From Hansfordia pulvinata (Eukaryota > Ascomycota > Sordariomycetes > Xylariales), in the NCBI GenBank assembly GCA_006538405.1, contig BJKQ01000007.1, positions 682,001 through 746,000 on the forward strand: a DNA stretch of 64,000 nucleotides, read 5' to 3'. The position numbers were made by a program, and so were the translations under genes. Below the pieces are notes generated by a model. The model had not been told where the DNA came from and did no database searches. It saw only the letters and a list, made by a program, of their open reading frames with translations. Position 1 is the stretch's first letter; every line of letters starts with the position of its first letter. Shown piece after piece: positions 21,477 to 32,707 of the stretch.

Positions 21477-22643
21477 AGGGCCAACACGGGCACCCACATG
21501 GGTTGCGTCCAGCTGCTAGTTAGACGCGCTTTGCCCGTGTCTCTGCAAACCTGCAGTCTTTCGGTTGGATGATTACCTCATGTAGGTGGTTCAGGTGCGT
21601 AGGAACTTACCTACCTGCGCCCGTGAGATGGATCTGACCATACATCCAAGGTTGTGGGCTGGTGATGGACTCTTATCCTCCAGCATGGTTGTCAACCAAG
21701 TGTGGTAAGACTTTCTATATTTTTCCCTGCGACTTGGGTTGCTTTTCGGACACATTGAGGCCCTTTTTGTGGCGGCCCAACCCCCTCTTGCCACGCACCT
21801 TGCTGGTCTTGCGATGTTGGCTCACTCCATGCACCTCTCACATGCCTAGGTGCGCGCGATAGGCCACAAGATAGGAAATTTTCGATCATGGTTGCTCGTC
21901 TACGTGCAGGCTGGGTTGGTACGAACACCTTCGCCACGGAGGCTGGTGAGAGCGCGTGGCAAGAGATCTCCTAGGATCCAGATGAAAAGCGAAGTAGTCA
22001 TTCAGCATGGTAGCGCCCTCGGTCCGTCGCAAGAGGCAAGTGTGCTGAAGACGAACCGATATGTTGCCGAGAGGGGAATTGCACTCAGACGTTTATCGGC
22101 GGCCGAGTGATACATAGCACTCAACATTCATCGCCCTTGCGAATGAATGGTCAGAGAGCACTAGGTACAGGGCCTGATTTCTGTCCAGCTCCTTGGGACC
22201 GGCAGCAGGATGCCCGAATCAGCCCAGAGGCTTCTCCTGATGCTCGGCAGCTATTGCTGGCTGCGGGCTCGCTGGGTGGACGTGGCGCAAGGCTTCGGTA
22301 ATGGTTGCTTGACGACATTCGCAGGCTTAACTACATCGCAGCCCGTGTTCGTCATCGTCTCCAGTAAAGGTGATTCCTCGCTCGGGTTCGAGTCTCAATC
22401 ATCCAATACGCCGACTTTCCTCTCACGGGCCCAGGACAGAGTATATAGGTCTCCAATCGAGGTGATCTGCGTTAATTCATCACCGCGGGTACTTTAAGCC
22501 GGGGCTGACCACCGTCACACTCACACCACCTGCGCCGGCGACAGCAACCGGCCCTTGCCAGTTTTCCATCCTCAGAAGCCTGCTCGATGAGAGAAGAGCA
22601 CTTCAGCCGGAATCACCCGAAGACTGCAGAGGGGTTCGGGCTC

Positions 22644-22664
22644 GGGGGGGGGGGGGGGGGGGGG
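22644..22664. repeat. Poly-G run (21 nt)
   Basis: A pure G tract on the plus strand in non-coding DNA. Confidence 0.9.
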
Positions 22665-23099
22665 AGAACTTGGGCCTCGAAGCCTGTGTTTAAAAACTTG
22701 AACTACAGAGTGATCTTAACTACTTATAAGGGTATCATGAGATGAAGACAAGACAAAAACAAAAGAAGAAGAAGACAAAAACCAAGCGCCCTGCTCACCC
22801 ACCATAAACATTACAACCGAAACCGAATGCCATCCGATGATGCAGCGGCGCCGCCGACATGCCCTGATATCCGCCATATGCCGAGCCCATGATGTGAGAA
22901 GAGAAAAAGACCCACGCACCGAGAAACTTGCCTATATGCACTCTCATCAAGAGAGAAATCCAAACACAGATACGTGTGTATATACACCGCTTGCGCAACA
23001 GACAGACACGCGTACTGCCTTGACTTGTTCCTTCCTTCTTTCTTTCCTTCCTCCCTTCTATTTTTTTTTTTTTTTTTGCTTCTTTCTTCGTTTCTTCTT

Positions 23100-24786
23100 C
23101 TAAATCCTGAAGCGCCTGTCGTGAACAGACAGCGGCATCGAGATGTTGGCGTCGCCCGAGACCCGACTGGCGGCCGCCGCCCCGCCGCCGCTGCCGCCGC
23201 GGGACGACGACCCGGGCCGCGCCGCCGCCGCCCGCAGCGGGAGCGCGGACAGCGCGGAGCCGGCCGGGGAGGGGGAGCGCGCCGCACGGTCGCGGGAGGC
23301 GGCGCGCGGCGGGGCTTGCAGCGGCGGGGGTGCGGGGTCGCAGCGGCGGGGGCGTTGCGGCTGGGGCGGGGGCGGTCGCCGCCGCCCGGCCCCGAAGAGG
23401 CCTCCATGTACTGCTGGAGGATGTACGAGTCGGGCCGGTGGAACTTGGGAGCGGCGGCGGCGGCGACGCGGTGGTGGTGGTGACCGCCGTTTCTCTTCTC
23501 CTCCGTCTCCCCGTCATCCGCCCCCTGCATCTCGGTCGCTCGCTGCGAGGCCAGCTGCTTCTCCAGGTAGCCGCGGTACTCGTCGTCCTCGGTGTACGCC
23601 CAGCGGGCGCGCATCTCGTAGCCGCTCATCTGTTGCTGTTGCTGTTGCTGTTGCAGGCCTTCACCACCGCCGCTGGGTCCCGGCTGGTCGTTGTTGCTGC
23701 TGCTTTTGTTGTTGCCGTTGCCGCGGAGCTGGCGGACCCGGGCGCGCAGCAAGGCGGACCTGCGGTGCCGGTGCACCGCGTCCAGCTTGCGCTCGCGGCG
23801 CACGTACACCACCAGCAGGCAGACGCCGCCGAGCAGGAGCAGGACGGAGCCGATGATGATGCCGGCGATGGCGCCCGAGGTCATGTCGCCCGCCGCCGCC
23901 GGGGAAGAGGCGGCGGCGGCGGTGGTGTTCTCGGGAGGGGCGACAATGTCCACCCACGTCTCGGAAAACAGGCTGCCCTCCAGGCCGAGAACCTGTCCCG
24001 GCTCCGGGGTCTGCTTGCATCCGGCTTCGAGCGCTGTCAGGACTGCGAAGTTTTTGTTCTTTGGTTAGTCTGCTGGTGGTCGTTCATCGGGAGGTGGAGA
24101 ACAAGAGAGAGAGGGGAAGGGGGGGGGGGGAAGACTCACAATTTGACAGATAGGTCTGGTCGGGGCTGGCACGCAGGCACTCGGAGCAGGCGCGGAGGCT
24201 GTACGAGTTGTTGAAGCCGCCGTGGTCGGCGGTGCAGTACCCGTAGCCGGTGGTGCCGTTGGACGCGTCGAGCCCGTCGTAGGACAGGGCCTTGCCCAGC
24301 GGCGCGCAGGCGTAGTCGATGTTGCAGGGGGACGAAACCGTCTTCTTGCTCTTGGGGAAGTTGAAGAGGCAGACGTCGAGGGTGTACCGAATGTTGTCTA
24401 GCAAAACGTGTTTTTTTTTGTGGTTAGTTGTGCCCTCTCTAGTTTTGTTCTTTTTCTCTTCTTCTTTTCCTTTCACGCAGAAGAGAGAGAGAGGGGGTAA
24501 AAACCATTTTCGAGAGACAGGACTTACAGAGGTACCAGCCGACGTCGGTCTCGGTGAACCCCCCCTCTGTCGTGTTGAAGGAGTCGCTCTTCTGCAGGCA
24601 GTTGAGGCAGTTCTTGAACTTGATACCGGTCAGGTTCCGGGAGTAGTCATTGTCCTTGCAGGTGATGAGCGTCATGTTGGTGCTCGACGCCTCCGAGTCG
24701 GCAACGTCGCCGTCGGACTCGTCCAGGCAGACGGCGGCGCACTTTGAGCTCGGCGACACCTGCAGGCCGCTCGCGAGCGGCGAGCA

Positions 24787-24827
<41 letters not shown>

Positions 24828-24858
24828 GGACGCCCAGGGGCGTCATGTGCCTGGGCAT
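23100..24858 (-). CDS. Cysteine-rich single-pass membrane protein (family member 4)
   Basis: Three exons: 24858-24528, 24397-24140 and 24042-23100. The signal peptide has a run of about 15 leucines encoded by a (GCA)n repeat at about 24791-24827. The ectodomain has the family cysteine pattern: CAAVCLDE, LITCKDNDY, FKNCLNC, DVCLFNFPK, SPCNIDYACAPL, YGYCTADHGG, RACSECL and EAGCKQTP. A helix at about residues 254-277 (AIAGIIIGSVLLLLGGVCLLVV) is followed by YVRRERK, then a disordered tail with poly-Gln and poly-His. Both introns are phase 1, so exon 2 is a symmetrical 1-1 cassette. Near the C-terminus the frame changes within G5/G4/G5 runs at 23348-23372; one extra base there leads into DPAPPPLQAPPR and a natural end (SVHDRRFRI) at 23100. 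Without it the frame runs on through non-coding DNA. Location would be the plasma membrane; role unknown. Confidence 0.78.
24791..24827. repeat. (AGC)n repeat coding for leucines in a signal peptide
   Basis: A trinucleotide run inside exon 1 of family member 4. On the coding strand it reads as repeated Leu codons, so length changes stay in frame and only lengthen or shorten the hydrophobic core. Confidence 0.85.
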
Positions 24859-26886
24859 GGTCTTCTTTGGTAGAGGAATTAAAGAGGGAAATGACTGTGA
24901 AGGAAACACAAAAGAAAGGGGATATGATCCCGGATGATGGACGCAAAACTCGGGCTATGGCATGCTGAGATTTGTTGATCAAGGTTTCCTGGTTACAGAA
25001 CGAACAGAGGCGATCCGCAAGGTCTCACAAAGAAACCGGGGGGATTTGCGGCCCACTGCCATATATCATGACACTGTGAGTCCGGGCTGCCAGTGTTACG
25101 CGCCGGCTCTCACGAAGATGGCGGCGCTGAGGTCATTTCGGCGCCGTCTACCCAGGTACAGAAATATCGACTGGGGATGGGCCCCGTAGCGAATGATAGG
25201 CGCCGGCCGCGTTTCCCAGCGACGACGTGCCCCGCGGTGAAGATCGAGCCGCGCATGACGGGCCCGATGCAGCTGGCCAATGGGGAGCCCTGCGAGCGAG
25301 TCTTGGACCTCGCGGCCCTTCGCCCTCGCAGATCGCCCCGGTCCGGACGGGGTGACTGGGCGACAGCGTCTGCGCCTGGCCCTTGGGTGTGGGCCTACCG
25401 GCGCGGCGCACCGGGACCGTCGCGCGCTGTCAGTGGAGGGGTAGACGCCGACGACGAGGAATTATGGGGCTTCCATGTTCCGAGGAACAGGAATAGAAAC
25501 GGCACTACCTAAGGTACCGCGACTACCACCTGCCACGACACGAGTGCCCGTACCTTTTGCGCAGTGCGCAGTGCGGTGTGCTCGCGAGCGAGCGTGACCG
25601 GGTACCGGGGTTGGAACAAGGGGTTTGACTATGCCCAGCGGGGTAATGCTGCCATTCGGGAAATCAGAACAGGGGGAGACAGACAGCCCTGGAGATCTCG
25701 AGTCCGTCCTGGGCGCATTTGCCGGCCGGCCGCCGTGCTGACAGTCGAGATGGGTGGCGTTTGGCGGTTGAATCACCGGCATACTCGGGTCGCACAAACC
25801 GCACCGGCACGGCCCGTCCGGAAAACCTTGCCTCTCCCCCCTTTCTACGGCCGCGAGAACCATGCGATTGAAGAGAGGCATGTGTCATGGGGGAGACGTG
25901 ACATGTTTGCTTGCGAGGACGCGCTGATAGACGCGCCACAGTCGTGGGAGCCGGCTGCATCTGGGAACACGTACGAGTAAGGTACTGCCATGCTGAAAGT
26001 GAAAGATAAGTGCCTTACATACCTAAGCTACCACCTGGCAAAAGAAAAGTGGCGTCGATACGCCGTGCGCCGGGGTCCGCAAGGGCCAGCCAGGCCCCGA
26101 GACGCATGCTGCGGTGGTGAGTGGCTGGCTGTGATGGGGCTTTCGGCTCGCCTGGACCGTAATCGCTCGCTTCTCTCGCATGCCCTCTGTTGTCCAGGTC
26201 ATCACCCAGCCTACTCGTACCTACGAAAGACGTCGTCAGAGAGGGAGGGGGAAAGGAGGCGTCTCACAGAGCCGCCGGTCTTTTCGCGCTCTCCGGCCAT
26301 TGTTGGCCGCGCCGGGCCACCCCGCGGCTGCCTGCCGAACGCGTATCTCTCGAGGCCTCACCGGGCGGGTGGGCGCTTTCACGTCACCAAGGGCGACAAG
26401 CACGAGTGACGCGTGCCTCGGCCGGGGGCGCTGCGGTTGAGATCGTGGCCTGGCCCATTTTGTATGTAGCATCACGTTCAACCGCCCGCCTCGAGCTCGT
26501 CCGGTCCTTGGCGCGGCTTGGGCGGCATGGATGGTACAGTTACAGGCCATAGTACGAGTAGGTTAGGTATGCAGGGCACGTCCGAGTATCGTACACCGTC
26601 GCTCCAGTGTTGCCTCTCCTCCCATGGGCACGGCACATACATGACCTGGGGCATGCACTGGCACTTCTGGACGAAACCCTGATCGACCCTCCCATTGGCC
26701 GCGCCCAAGACACCCGGGAGCCAGTCCGCGAGACGGCCGGCAAAAGGGGCAACGGGGGAGGGGGGGTTGCAAAAGGTCCCACTCTCCGCGGCGCCTATGA
26801 CGGGAGTACGCTACTTGGCGCCCGAGCGAGCCTCTACCGTACGCCACTTGCCTGACAAAACTGACATGATCAAAGTGCGGCGACCA
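24859..26886. other. Intergenic stretch of about 2 kb
   Basis: No gene recognised on either strand. Open frames overlap one another and carry no family motif. Confidence 0.5.
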
Positions 26887-26997
26887 CTGGTCCCGCCTTT
26901 ACTGGTCCCGCCTTTACTGGTCCCGCCTTTACTGGTCCCGCCTTTACTGGTCCCGCCTTTACTGGTCCCGCCTTTACTGGTCCCGCCTTTACTGGTC
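26887..26997. repeat. 15-bp minisatellite, seven full copies
   Basis: The unit CTGGTCCCGCCTTTA is repeated without a mismatch at 26887, 26902, 26917, 26932, 26947, 26962 and 26977, then begins an eighth, altered copy. Being a multiple of three it is open in all three plus frames. In the frame that splices onto the coiled-coil exon it encodes repeats of the pentapeptide TGPAF. Confidence 0.95.
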
Positions 26998-27097
26998 CTG
27001 CCCAAGTTTATGCTGCCGAGCAGGAGAAGCTGTAAGTATCTCACCCCATCCCCATCACATGCTTAACTACCTACCTACATACACTAACATATAAAAG

Positions 27098-27422
27098 TGA
27101 AAATGAGCAGAATTTCGAGACCCTCTGGCATGCCATCAATACCCTACAAGAAGACCAAGACCTTCTCAAGAAGGAAAATGCCCAGCTTTTCCATCGCAAC
27201 AAGCGCGAGGCTGCCGAGAAAATCAGCACTCGCGTTGAAAAATTGGAGAAGCAAATGAAGGCTCTTAAAGAACGTGTTAGCGAGCTCGCCAAGAAGCTTG
27301 GCCGTGTCGACGTCAAGACCTTTGAAGTATATAACAACCTCCTCCATGATATGAACCTTGTTAAGGAGGCCTTGGGTGACACTGGTCGTCGTTTCGCTGG
27401 GGTTAGCCCCATCGAGTGGTAG
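27098..27422 (+). CDS. Coiled-coil protein, 3' exon (start unresolved)
   Basis: Positions 27098-27422 encode 107 residues of strong heptad-type sequence: NTLQEDQDLLKKENAQLF, EKLEKQMKALKERVSELAKK, then a short end to SPIEW and TAG. A good intron precedes it, 27032-27097, with donor GTAAGT, CTAAC branch site and acceptor AAAAG. The upstream exon in matching phase ends VYAAEQEKL at 27031 and, going back, reads straight through the 15-bp minisatellite as TGPAF repeats until a TGA at 26862, with no ATG on the way. So either an earlier exon is missing from my model or the first exon is spliced in after 26875. Codon use is AT-richer than in neighbouring genes. I do not recognise the family. Coding seems likely; the full gene is not defined. 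Confidence 0.5.
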
Positions 27423-27979
27423 TTGGTGGTGGTCACTGGTCAGTCTTGGGTGAAAATCTTTCGGGAGGCGTCGGTTCAGGCTCTCCATCTGATGAGGTTC
27501 CCCAGGGCTGCGCAGTCAATCAGTCTCCTGCACTGCGAATTCCGTAGCTCTGGCCCGCTCTCCGCCCTCGGTCTGGTCTGGGCTGCTGCTGTTGGCACAG
27601 TGGGCAGGTGTCCCAAAGTCACGGTTTACCAAAGTCACAGTCTCATCTTGCCGGTCGTTCTTTGCGCTGGCCGTCGTTTGAGTACTCGTACAAGTCAGAG
27701 CCCGAGGCAACCGGAGGTCGCATTAGGTGAGTTACTCGCAGGTAGGTAGGTAGGTAGGTAGTGAGTGTCTGCCGTCTCTGTAGGTAGGTAGGGATTATAC
27801 ACACAGGTCGATCTATTAATACCAATTAACGCCTGCCCGTCGTTCATTCGTTTCCAAAAACTGGGTATGAGTCCGCGGGGTTCACATCTCACCCCCACCC
27901 CCCCCCCCCCCCTGCTTCCATCCACGATCCCCACGCCGCCGGCCGTGCAGAAAGTCCCATGCCATGGTCATGCAGAGAG
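27423..27979. other. Intergenic stretch with simple repeats
   Basis: It carries GGTA repeats at 27741-27762 and 27781-27792 and a 15-base C run at 27898-27912. No gene seen. Confidence 0.55.
27741..27792. repeat. Interrupted (GGTA)n repeat
   Basis: Five GGTA units at 27741-27762 and three more at 27781-27792. The same tetranucleotide turns up in short runs at about 21099, 28034, 29370, 30800 and 39361, always between or at the ends of genes. Confidence 0.85.
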
Positions 27980-29685
27980 TCATGAGCACGTCTCGACGGC
28001 TCGCCATATCCTTAGGTACTCGGTACCTTCTGTAGGTAGATAGGTAGGTACCCATCTAAGCGCCCTGCTGCGGAGGCGCCTCCGATACCTGTATCCTGGG
28101 GGCTGGTAGTTCTTGCCATGGCCCAACCGCCGCAAGCTGGGCAGCGAGAGTCTGGGAGTGGCCCGGGGCGGCTGCCCTGCAGGCGGCGGAGGTAGCTGGC
28201 TCGGCTGCTCTCGCTCTTCAGGCGGTGACGCTTCCATCGGCGGCGGCGGCGGCGGCGGCGGCTTCGCGGCCGGGTCCTCCAGAGTCTGCTGCGCCGACTT
28301 CTTGCCGCCGGCCGCCGTCGGGACGCTCGTGACCCCGGCCTGCTTGGCCGCGCGCAGGAACTCCTGCACGGCAAAGTAATCCGTCTTGGTCTTGGGCTCG
28401 ACGGCAGGCAACGTCGCCGCCGCTCGCCCCTCCGGGCCGCCCTGGCCTGGCCCCCTCGCCGCGCCCGGCATGTGCGCGGCCGGCGGCTGGCGGGGGCTCG
28501 CCAGCGCCTGCTGGTAGTTGGGAGGGGGCGTCGGCCTCTTCATCTCTCGCGGCGCCCTCTCCGCGCTGGGGTCTCGCTTGGCGTCCCGCGGCTGCTCCCT
28601 CGAAGCGAGGCGCTTCGAGTCGAGACACGAGGCGAACAGCACGTTGTCGACACTCATGACGTCGTCGTCGTCTTCGTGGCCGTCGTCGACAACGTCGTTG
28701 TCTTCCAAGGGGTAGCGTTTCTTCTGCTTGCGGTGGTACACCCAGAACATGGCGAGGCCGCCGAGCAGCAGCAGCAGGGAGCCGACAACGATGCCCGCTA
28801 TTGTGCCCCTTGTCATGATGACATGCCCGTCTCCCTCCTCGGGGGCGTCCTCGGGGTCGTTGATCTGGACCCGCTCACGGCTGAAGAGAGAACCCTTCAG
28901 CCCAAGCGTTTTGCCCGCGGCCGGGCGTTGCTGGCAGCCGGCTTTCATGGCCGTCAAGACTGGAGGGAGGTTAACACACACGAGCCCTTGGGGTTAAAAA
29001 AAAAAAGAAACGTCTGCGGTAGGTGTAGGCTGGTAGGCACAGGGTAGGTGGACTGACAATTAGCCATGTACGCATTCTGTGGACTGTAAGCCAGACAGTC
29101 AATGCACTGGTCCATGTAATGCGAGCCGGTCTTGCCGCCATCGGCCGTGCAGTACTCGTACTGATCTCCCTGAGGGTCCAGGTCCCCCTGCAGGAACGCC
29201 TTTTTCAGCGGGAGGCAGGCGTAGTCGATGTCGCAGGGGGACGAGATGTGCTTTGTCGAGTTGGGGAAGCCGAATATGCAAGTGTTGACTGAGAAGTGAA
29301 GATTATCTGGGTGGCCTTGTCAGCGTCTGACCCTTCCGCTCGCCTCGAGGCGCCAGTGGACATGGCGACTGGAGTAGGTGGGTAGGTAAGGTAGGTAATG
29401 CGTACATGTAAGCCAGGTGGTGTCGCTCTGGGCCCCGTCGGTGGCGTTGCTCTTTTGGAGACAGGTGATGCAGTTCTGGTACTGCAGCCCCGTCTTCGAG
29501 GCCTGGAACTCGCCGTCCTCGCACGTCACCTGGGACGCGTTCATGCTGGCCGAGGTGGCGTTGAGCGTGTTGGAGCTGGTCTGGTCGAGACAGACCGGCG
29601 CACAGGGCGAGTCGGGCGTCACCTGGAGGGCAGCCGCGCCGACTGCCAGCAGTAGGGCGCGGAGAACATGGCGGCTCGCCGACAT
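27980..29685 (-). CDS. Cysteine-rich single-pass membrane protein (family member 5)
   Basis: Three exons: 29685-29406, 29306-29058 and 28959-27980, 502 residues, in frame throughout; this is the one full-length member needing no base added. Signal peptide (ALLLAVGAAALQ), then the cysteine-rich ectodomain: CAPVCLDQ, VTCEDGEF, YQNCITCLQ, NTCIFGFPN, SPCDIDYACLPL, YEYCTADGG, DQCIDCLA and AGCQQRP. A helix at about residues 227-250 (GTIAGIVVGSLLLLLGGLAMFWV) is followed by YHRKQKKR. The tail is acidic at first (DDGHEDDDDV) and then Pro-rich with PPPPPPPP. Both introns are phase 1 at the same places as in the gene at 23.1 kb. The last residues are read from a TAGG-type repeat, so the stop may have shifted into repeat DNA. 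Likely a plasma-membrane protein of unknown role. Confidence 0.82.
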
Positions 29686-32600
29686 GGTAAACCGGCGGGC
29701 AAGGCCGAAAGGTCCGACGCAGGACGTGCAGGAAAGTCGGGAACCGATGGGCCACCACGAGCCGGGAAAAGAAAAAAAGAAAGACGGGACTGTGGCTCGC
29801 CGGGAGCAGTTGGGAAATGGGGAGCTCGGCCGTTTGGGGACGACAACAGGGAAACGTCGGCGCGGCCAGCAACGTTCGGCATGCGAGGCTTTAAGAAACA
29901 GAGAAACAAGACGACGGGGTTTGGCCGCTGACACATGCCATGATCATACATAACAAGAAACCACCCAAAGAGCTACTCGTACATGGGCTGGTCAACTGGC
30001 TGGCTGGCTGGCTGGTCCGCTTACACGTCCTCGCCTCGTACCTACCTTAGGTGAGTTAGCTGGCTATGGACATTATACGGCCGTCGTGTGCCTTGCCGTC
30101 CCTACATGACACTGACTAGGAGCCCACCTGGTCGTCCGGACCTCTGACACGCGGCCAACAGAGCGATGGCGGGCGGGCAGTGGAGGGCTTGCCGCTGGCA
30201 GCCCCAGGCCGTCGACGTGCGGGGCGGGCCTCCCCAGCTGCGCGGCTGTTGTGCTGTTGCCGTAAATAACCTCACGGCGTGGCGTCGGCCAATGGGCTAG
30301 TGTGACCAGCCGAGCTGCCAGCCAGGTGAAACTGGGAGGCTGCAGAGCGTTGGCCTGGTGGTCGCGGCGGGTCAGGTCGCGTGGGGGGGCCCGCCTCTCT
30401 CCATTGGCCGCCGGCGGCGGTGGCGCGTCGACGTGCCGGCCCTTGCCATGGTGGATGGATGATCCATGATCCATGCTCGTCATGTTCACGTCCATCGTGT
30501 GCCGGCCGTGGACAGGGCGGGCGGGCGCGGGCGGGAGGTTCTGTGTAACTCGGCCGGCGAGCCTCATCCAGGTGCCCGGCATGGAGACCGAACAGCGACG
30601 AGATGGCCGGTGCTGGGGTGTGGTGCAGTCTCCATCCGACTCGGCCGTTCGATGTCTTCAGTACAGCACCGTCCGCTGACGGCTGGAGTCGTGTCTGACT
30701 GCGCACGTCCTGAGTCAATGGACGCCAGACCACGGAATACATTCATGCCTTTGTGTACCTACCGTACCTACACACATCCATTAGGTCGTGCAAATTGGAA
30801 GGTGGTAGGTACAGTGGTAGGTAGCGACGCAGGCTACGAGTACCTCCCAAGGACGTGGTACATGTAGGTAACAGGAGGCCAGGCGTACATGTACCTTGGT
30901 AACTGCTATTGACGACAAGACCAGACCATCCATCTACCTACAGCCATGAGCTGAGATGCTCATAGTACCCGTATGTAGACAGGTAATCACTCAGGCAGGA
31001 GAGTGAAAGAAGCGTGCAGATCCCACTGCCTTGGGCGTGCCCACTTTCCACGCGCGGCAACACTCGACGAATCTCACGAGCACCAGTGTGCGAGTACCAT
31101 CCACATGAACTCGTAGTCCGTGGACGGGTGCCGCCGGCGGCAGCAGGCCAGCTAATGACAGGGAAGCGCTGGGACGCCCGAGGCCCACCCGTGCCGGGCT
31201 TCTGGAGCCGGGTACGCCGGGCAAGGTTTCTACGAGAATAGGGCGCCTAATAGCGCGCGGGCTCGCTGACTGTGTGGGCGGGGGGGCCTTCAACGGCCGT
31301 GCGCCCTGTCGTTCGCGCATTGGGACGTGGCCGCGGCGGTGGTCAAAGGCCGGGGCTGTCTCGCTTCACTAGATGGTCGTGATCTTGACGTTTCTATTTC
31401 CGTCCGGCCTCAGCCTGCTCGCCTGCCGTGAATCTCGCCCTCTTTCCCCCCCAGGACTCGAGGGGAAGGGCGTATGGCGGCCAACTCGCACTCGCCCTCG
31501 CGCTGCCGCGAGCACTGTGCTGTGGCCCTTGTCAACACGCGATCTGCTCTCCCGCGGGATTTGGAAAGAAAAAAAAAAGGGACGGGGGCATCAGGGTCAG
31601 CTGCCACCCGGACCTCCTCAGCTACATGTACATGACCTGTAGCCAAGACCTCAGGAGACCCCCTTGGCCGGCCGCAGCCTGATTAGGCGCCCATCTTCCA
31701 TCTCCCGGGGACTTATCTCGTGGTTTTGCCTTGGGAAGACCGGCGGCCGAGGGCCATGGGCGCTCGCGATGACGACGTCTTCTTCCCCAGCTGTCTGACT
31801 TGGTCGGCCTGGCCAGCCGCAGAGAGCCACTGCGTGCGGTGACCGTCCCCGCGCTTATCCAGTACGTGGATGCGAGTAGAGCTGAAGCAACGCGCTTGCA
31901 CCCACGCGCGGTGACAATGTTGCTTCAGCGCGCGTCATTAAGGCTCCAGGGCTGGTTCTACGCGGCATGCGGTCTGCTTCCCAATCCCTCTCTATTCGTA
32001 CCTGCTACGCCCACGAACCAGATCGCCGGCTGGCTCGCCTCTGGCTTCCCCCCCTGGTGTCGGCCGAGATTCTCATCCTGTACGCGGGATCTGCACCGCT
32101 CAGACCGGAGCAGGTTTAGTAGCAGCATTCGGTCCCGTAAGATGGCGTCCAAGTCAGCAGATAAGACTGGTGATGACGGCGTCTGGATACGTCCCAGGTA
32201 GGGATCCAGGCGCCGGGCGGTGGCACGCTTGACCAACTACACCCAGGTATAACCGTGTTCGAGCGGCCGGCCATCTAACTTATTCAAGAGCCTTGCACAC
32301 CGCGTTGGCCATATCCCTGTGCGTCTGCCGAGGATCAGACAGGGAGTACGGCGACAACGTAGCCCCAATGGCGGGCCAGCTCGGCTGTCACGCCGAACGG
32401 GAGCGCCTACCAGCCCCATTGCCAGCGGTCCGGCGTCGAATGTGCAAGAATGGTACACCCAACAGAGACCTCAAGCATGGCCACCAGTCCGGAAAATGGG
32501 AGTGGGCGCGCTTCTCTACCTCTCAGGCCCCAAAATGACCGGCTCAGCCAGCGGGGCGTGGCTTGCCCCTGCGCTCAGAGCCGCCCGCGCATGGTCGAGC

Positions 32601-32707
32601 TGGGCTCTCTGGTAGGCGCCGGGGACGGCGGTGTTGGGGGTCTTGGAGGGCTGCGGCATGGTGAAAAGAAAAAAGGGAATTAAGGAGATGGAGTTCGTCA
32701 TCAACCT
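29686..32707. other. Intergenic stretch of about 3 kb
   Basis: No supported gene. It includes a GGCT repeat at about 29994-30015 and several TAGG-type repeats around 30.0 and 30.8 kb. Open frames are short or overlap GC-skewed noise. Confidence 0.5.

Larger units (their letters stand above)
20715..23099. other. Intergenic stretch with homopolymer runs
   Basis: No gene recognised. It holds a 19-base G run at 21458-21476, a 21-base G run at 22644-22664, and CCTA-type repeats at about 21099-21124. The minus strand just upstream of gene 3 was searched for the missing cysteine-rich exons and none was seen. Confidence 0.5.

Noticed and set aside
22310..22400. Possible tRNA because of GGTTCGAGTC
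   Set aside because: No matching acceptor, D or anticodon stems could be folded around it.
23143..24214. Long plus-strand frames opposite membrane-protein gene 4
   Set aside because: Low-complexity Arg/Gly/Ala shadows of a GC-rich tail; no independent support.
26887..26997. CRISPR-like array
   Set aside because: Units are contiguous with no spacers, in a eukaryotic genome; it is a minisatellite.
26811..27044. Minus-strand frame with GGTSK repeats
   Set aside because: It only mirrors the 15-bp minisatellite and has no splice or neighbouring coding support; the plus strand joins a coiled-coil exon.
27741..27792. Telomere-like repeat
   Set aside because: The unit is GGTA, not TTAGGG, and it is short and internal.
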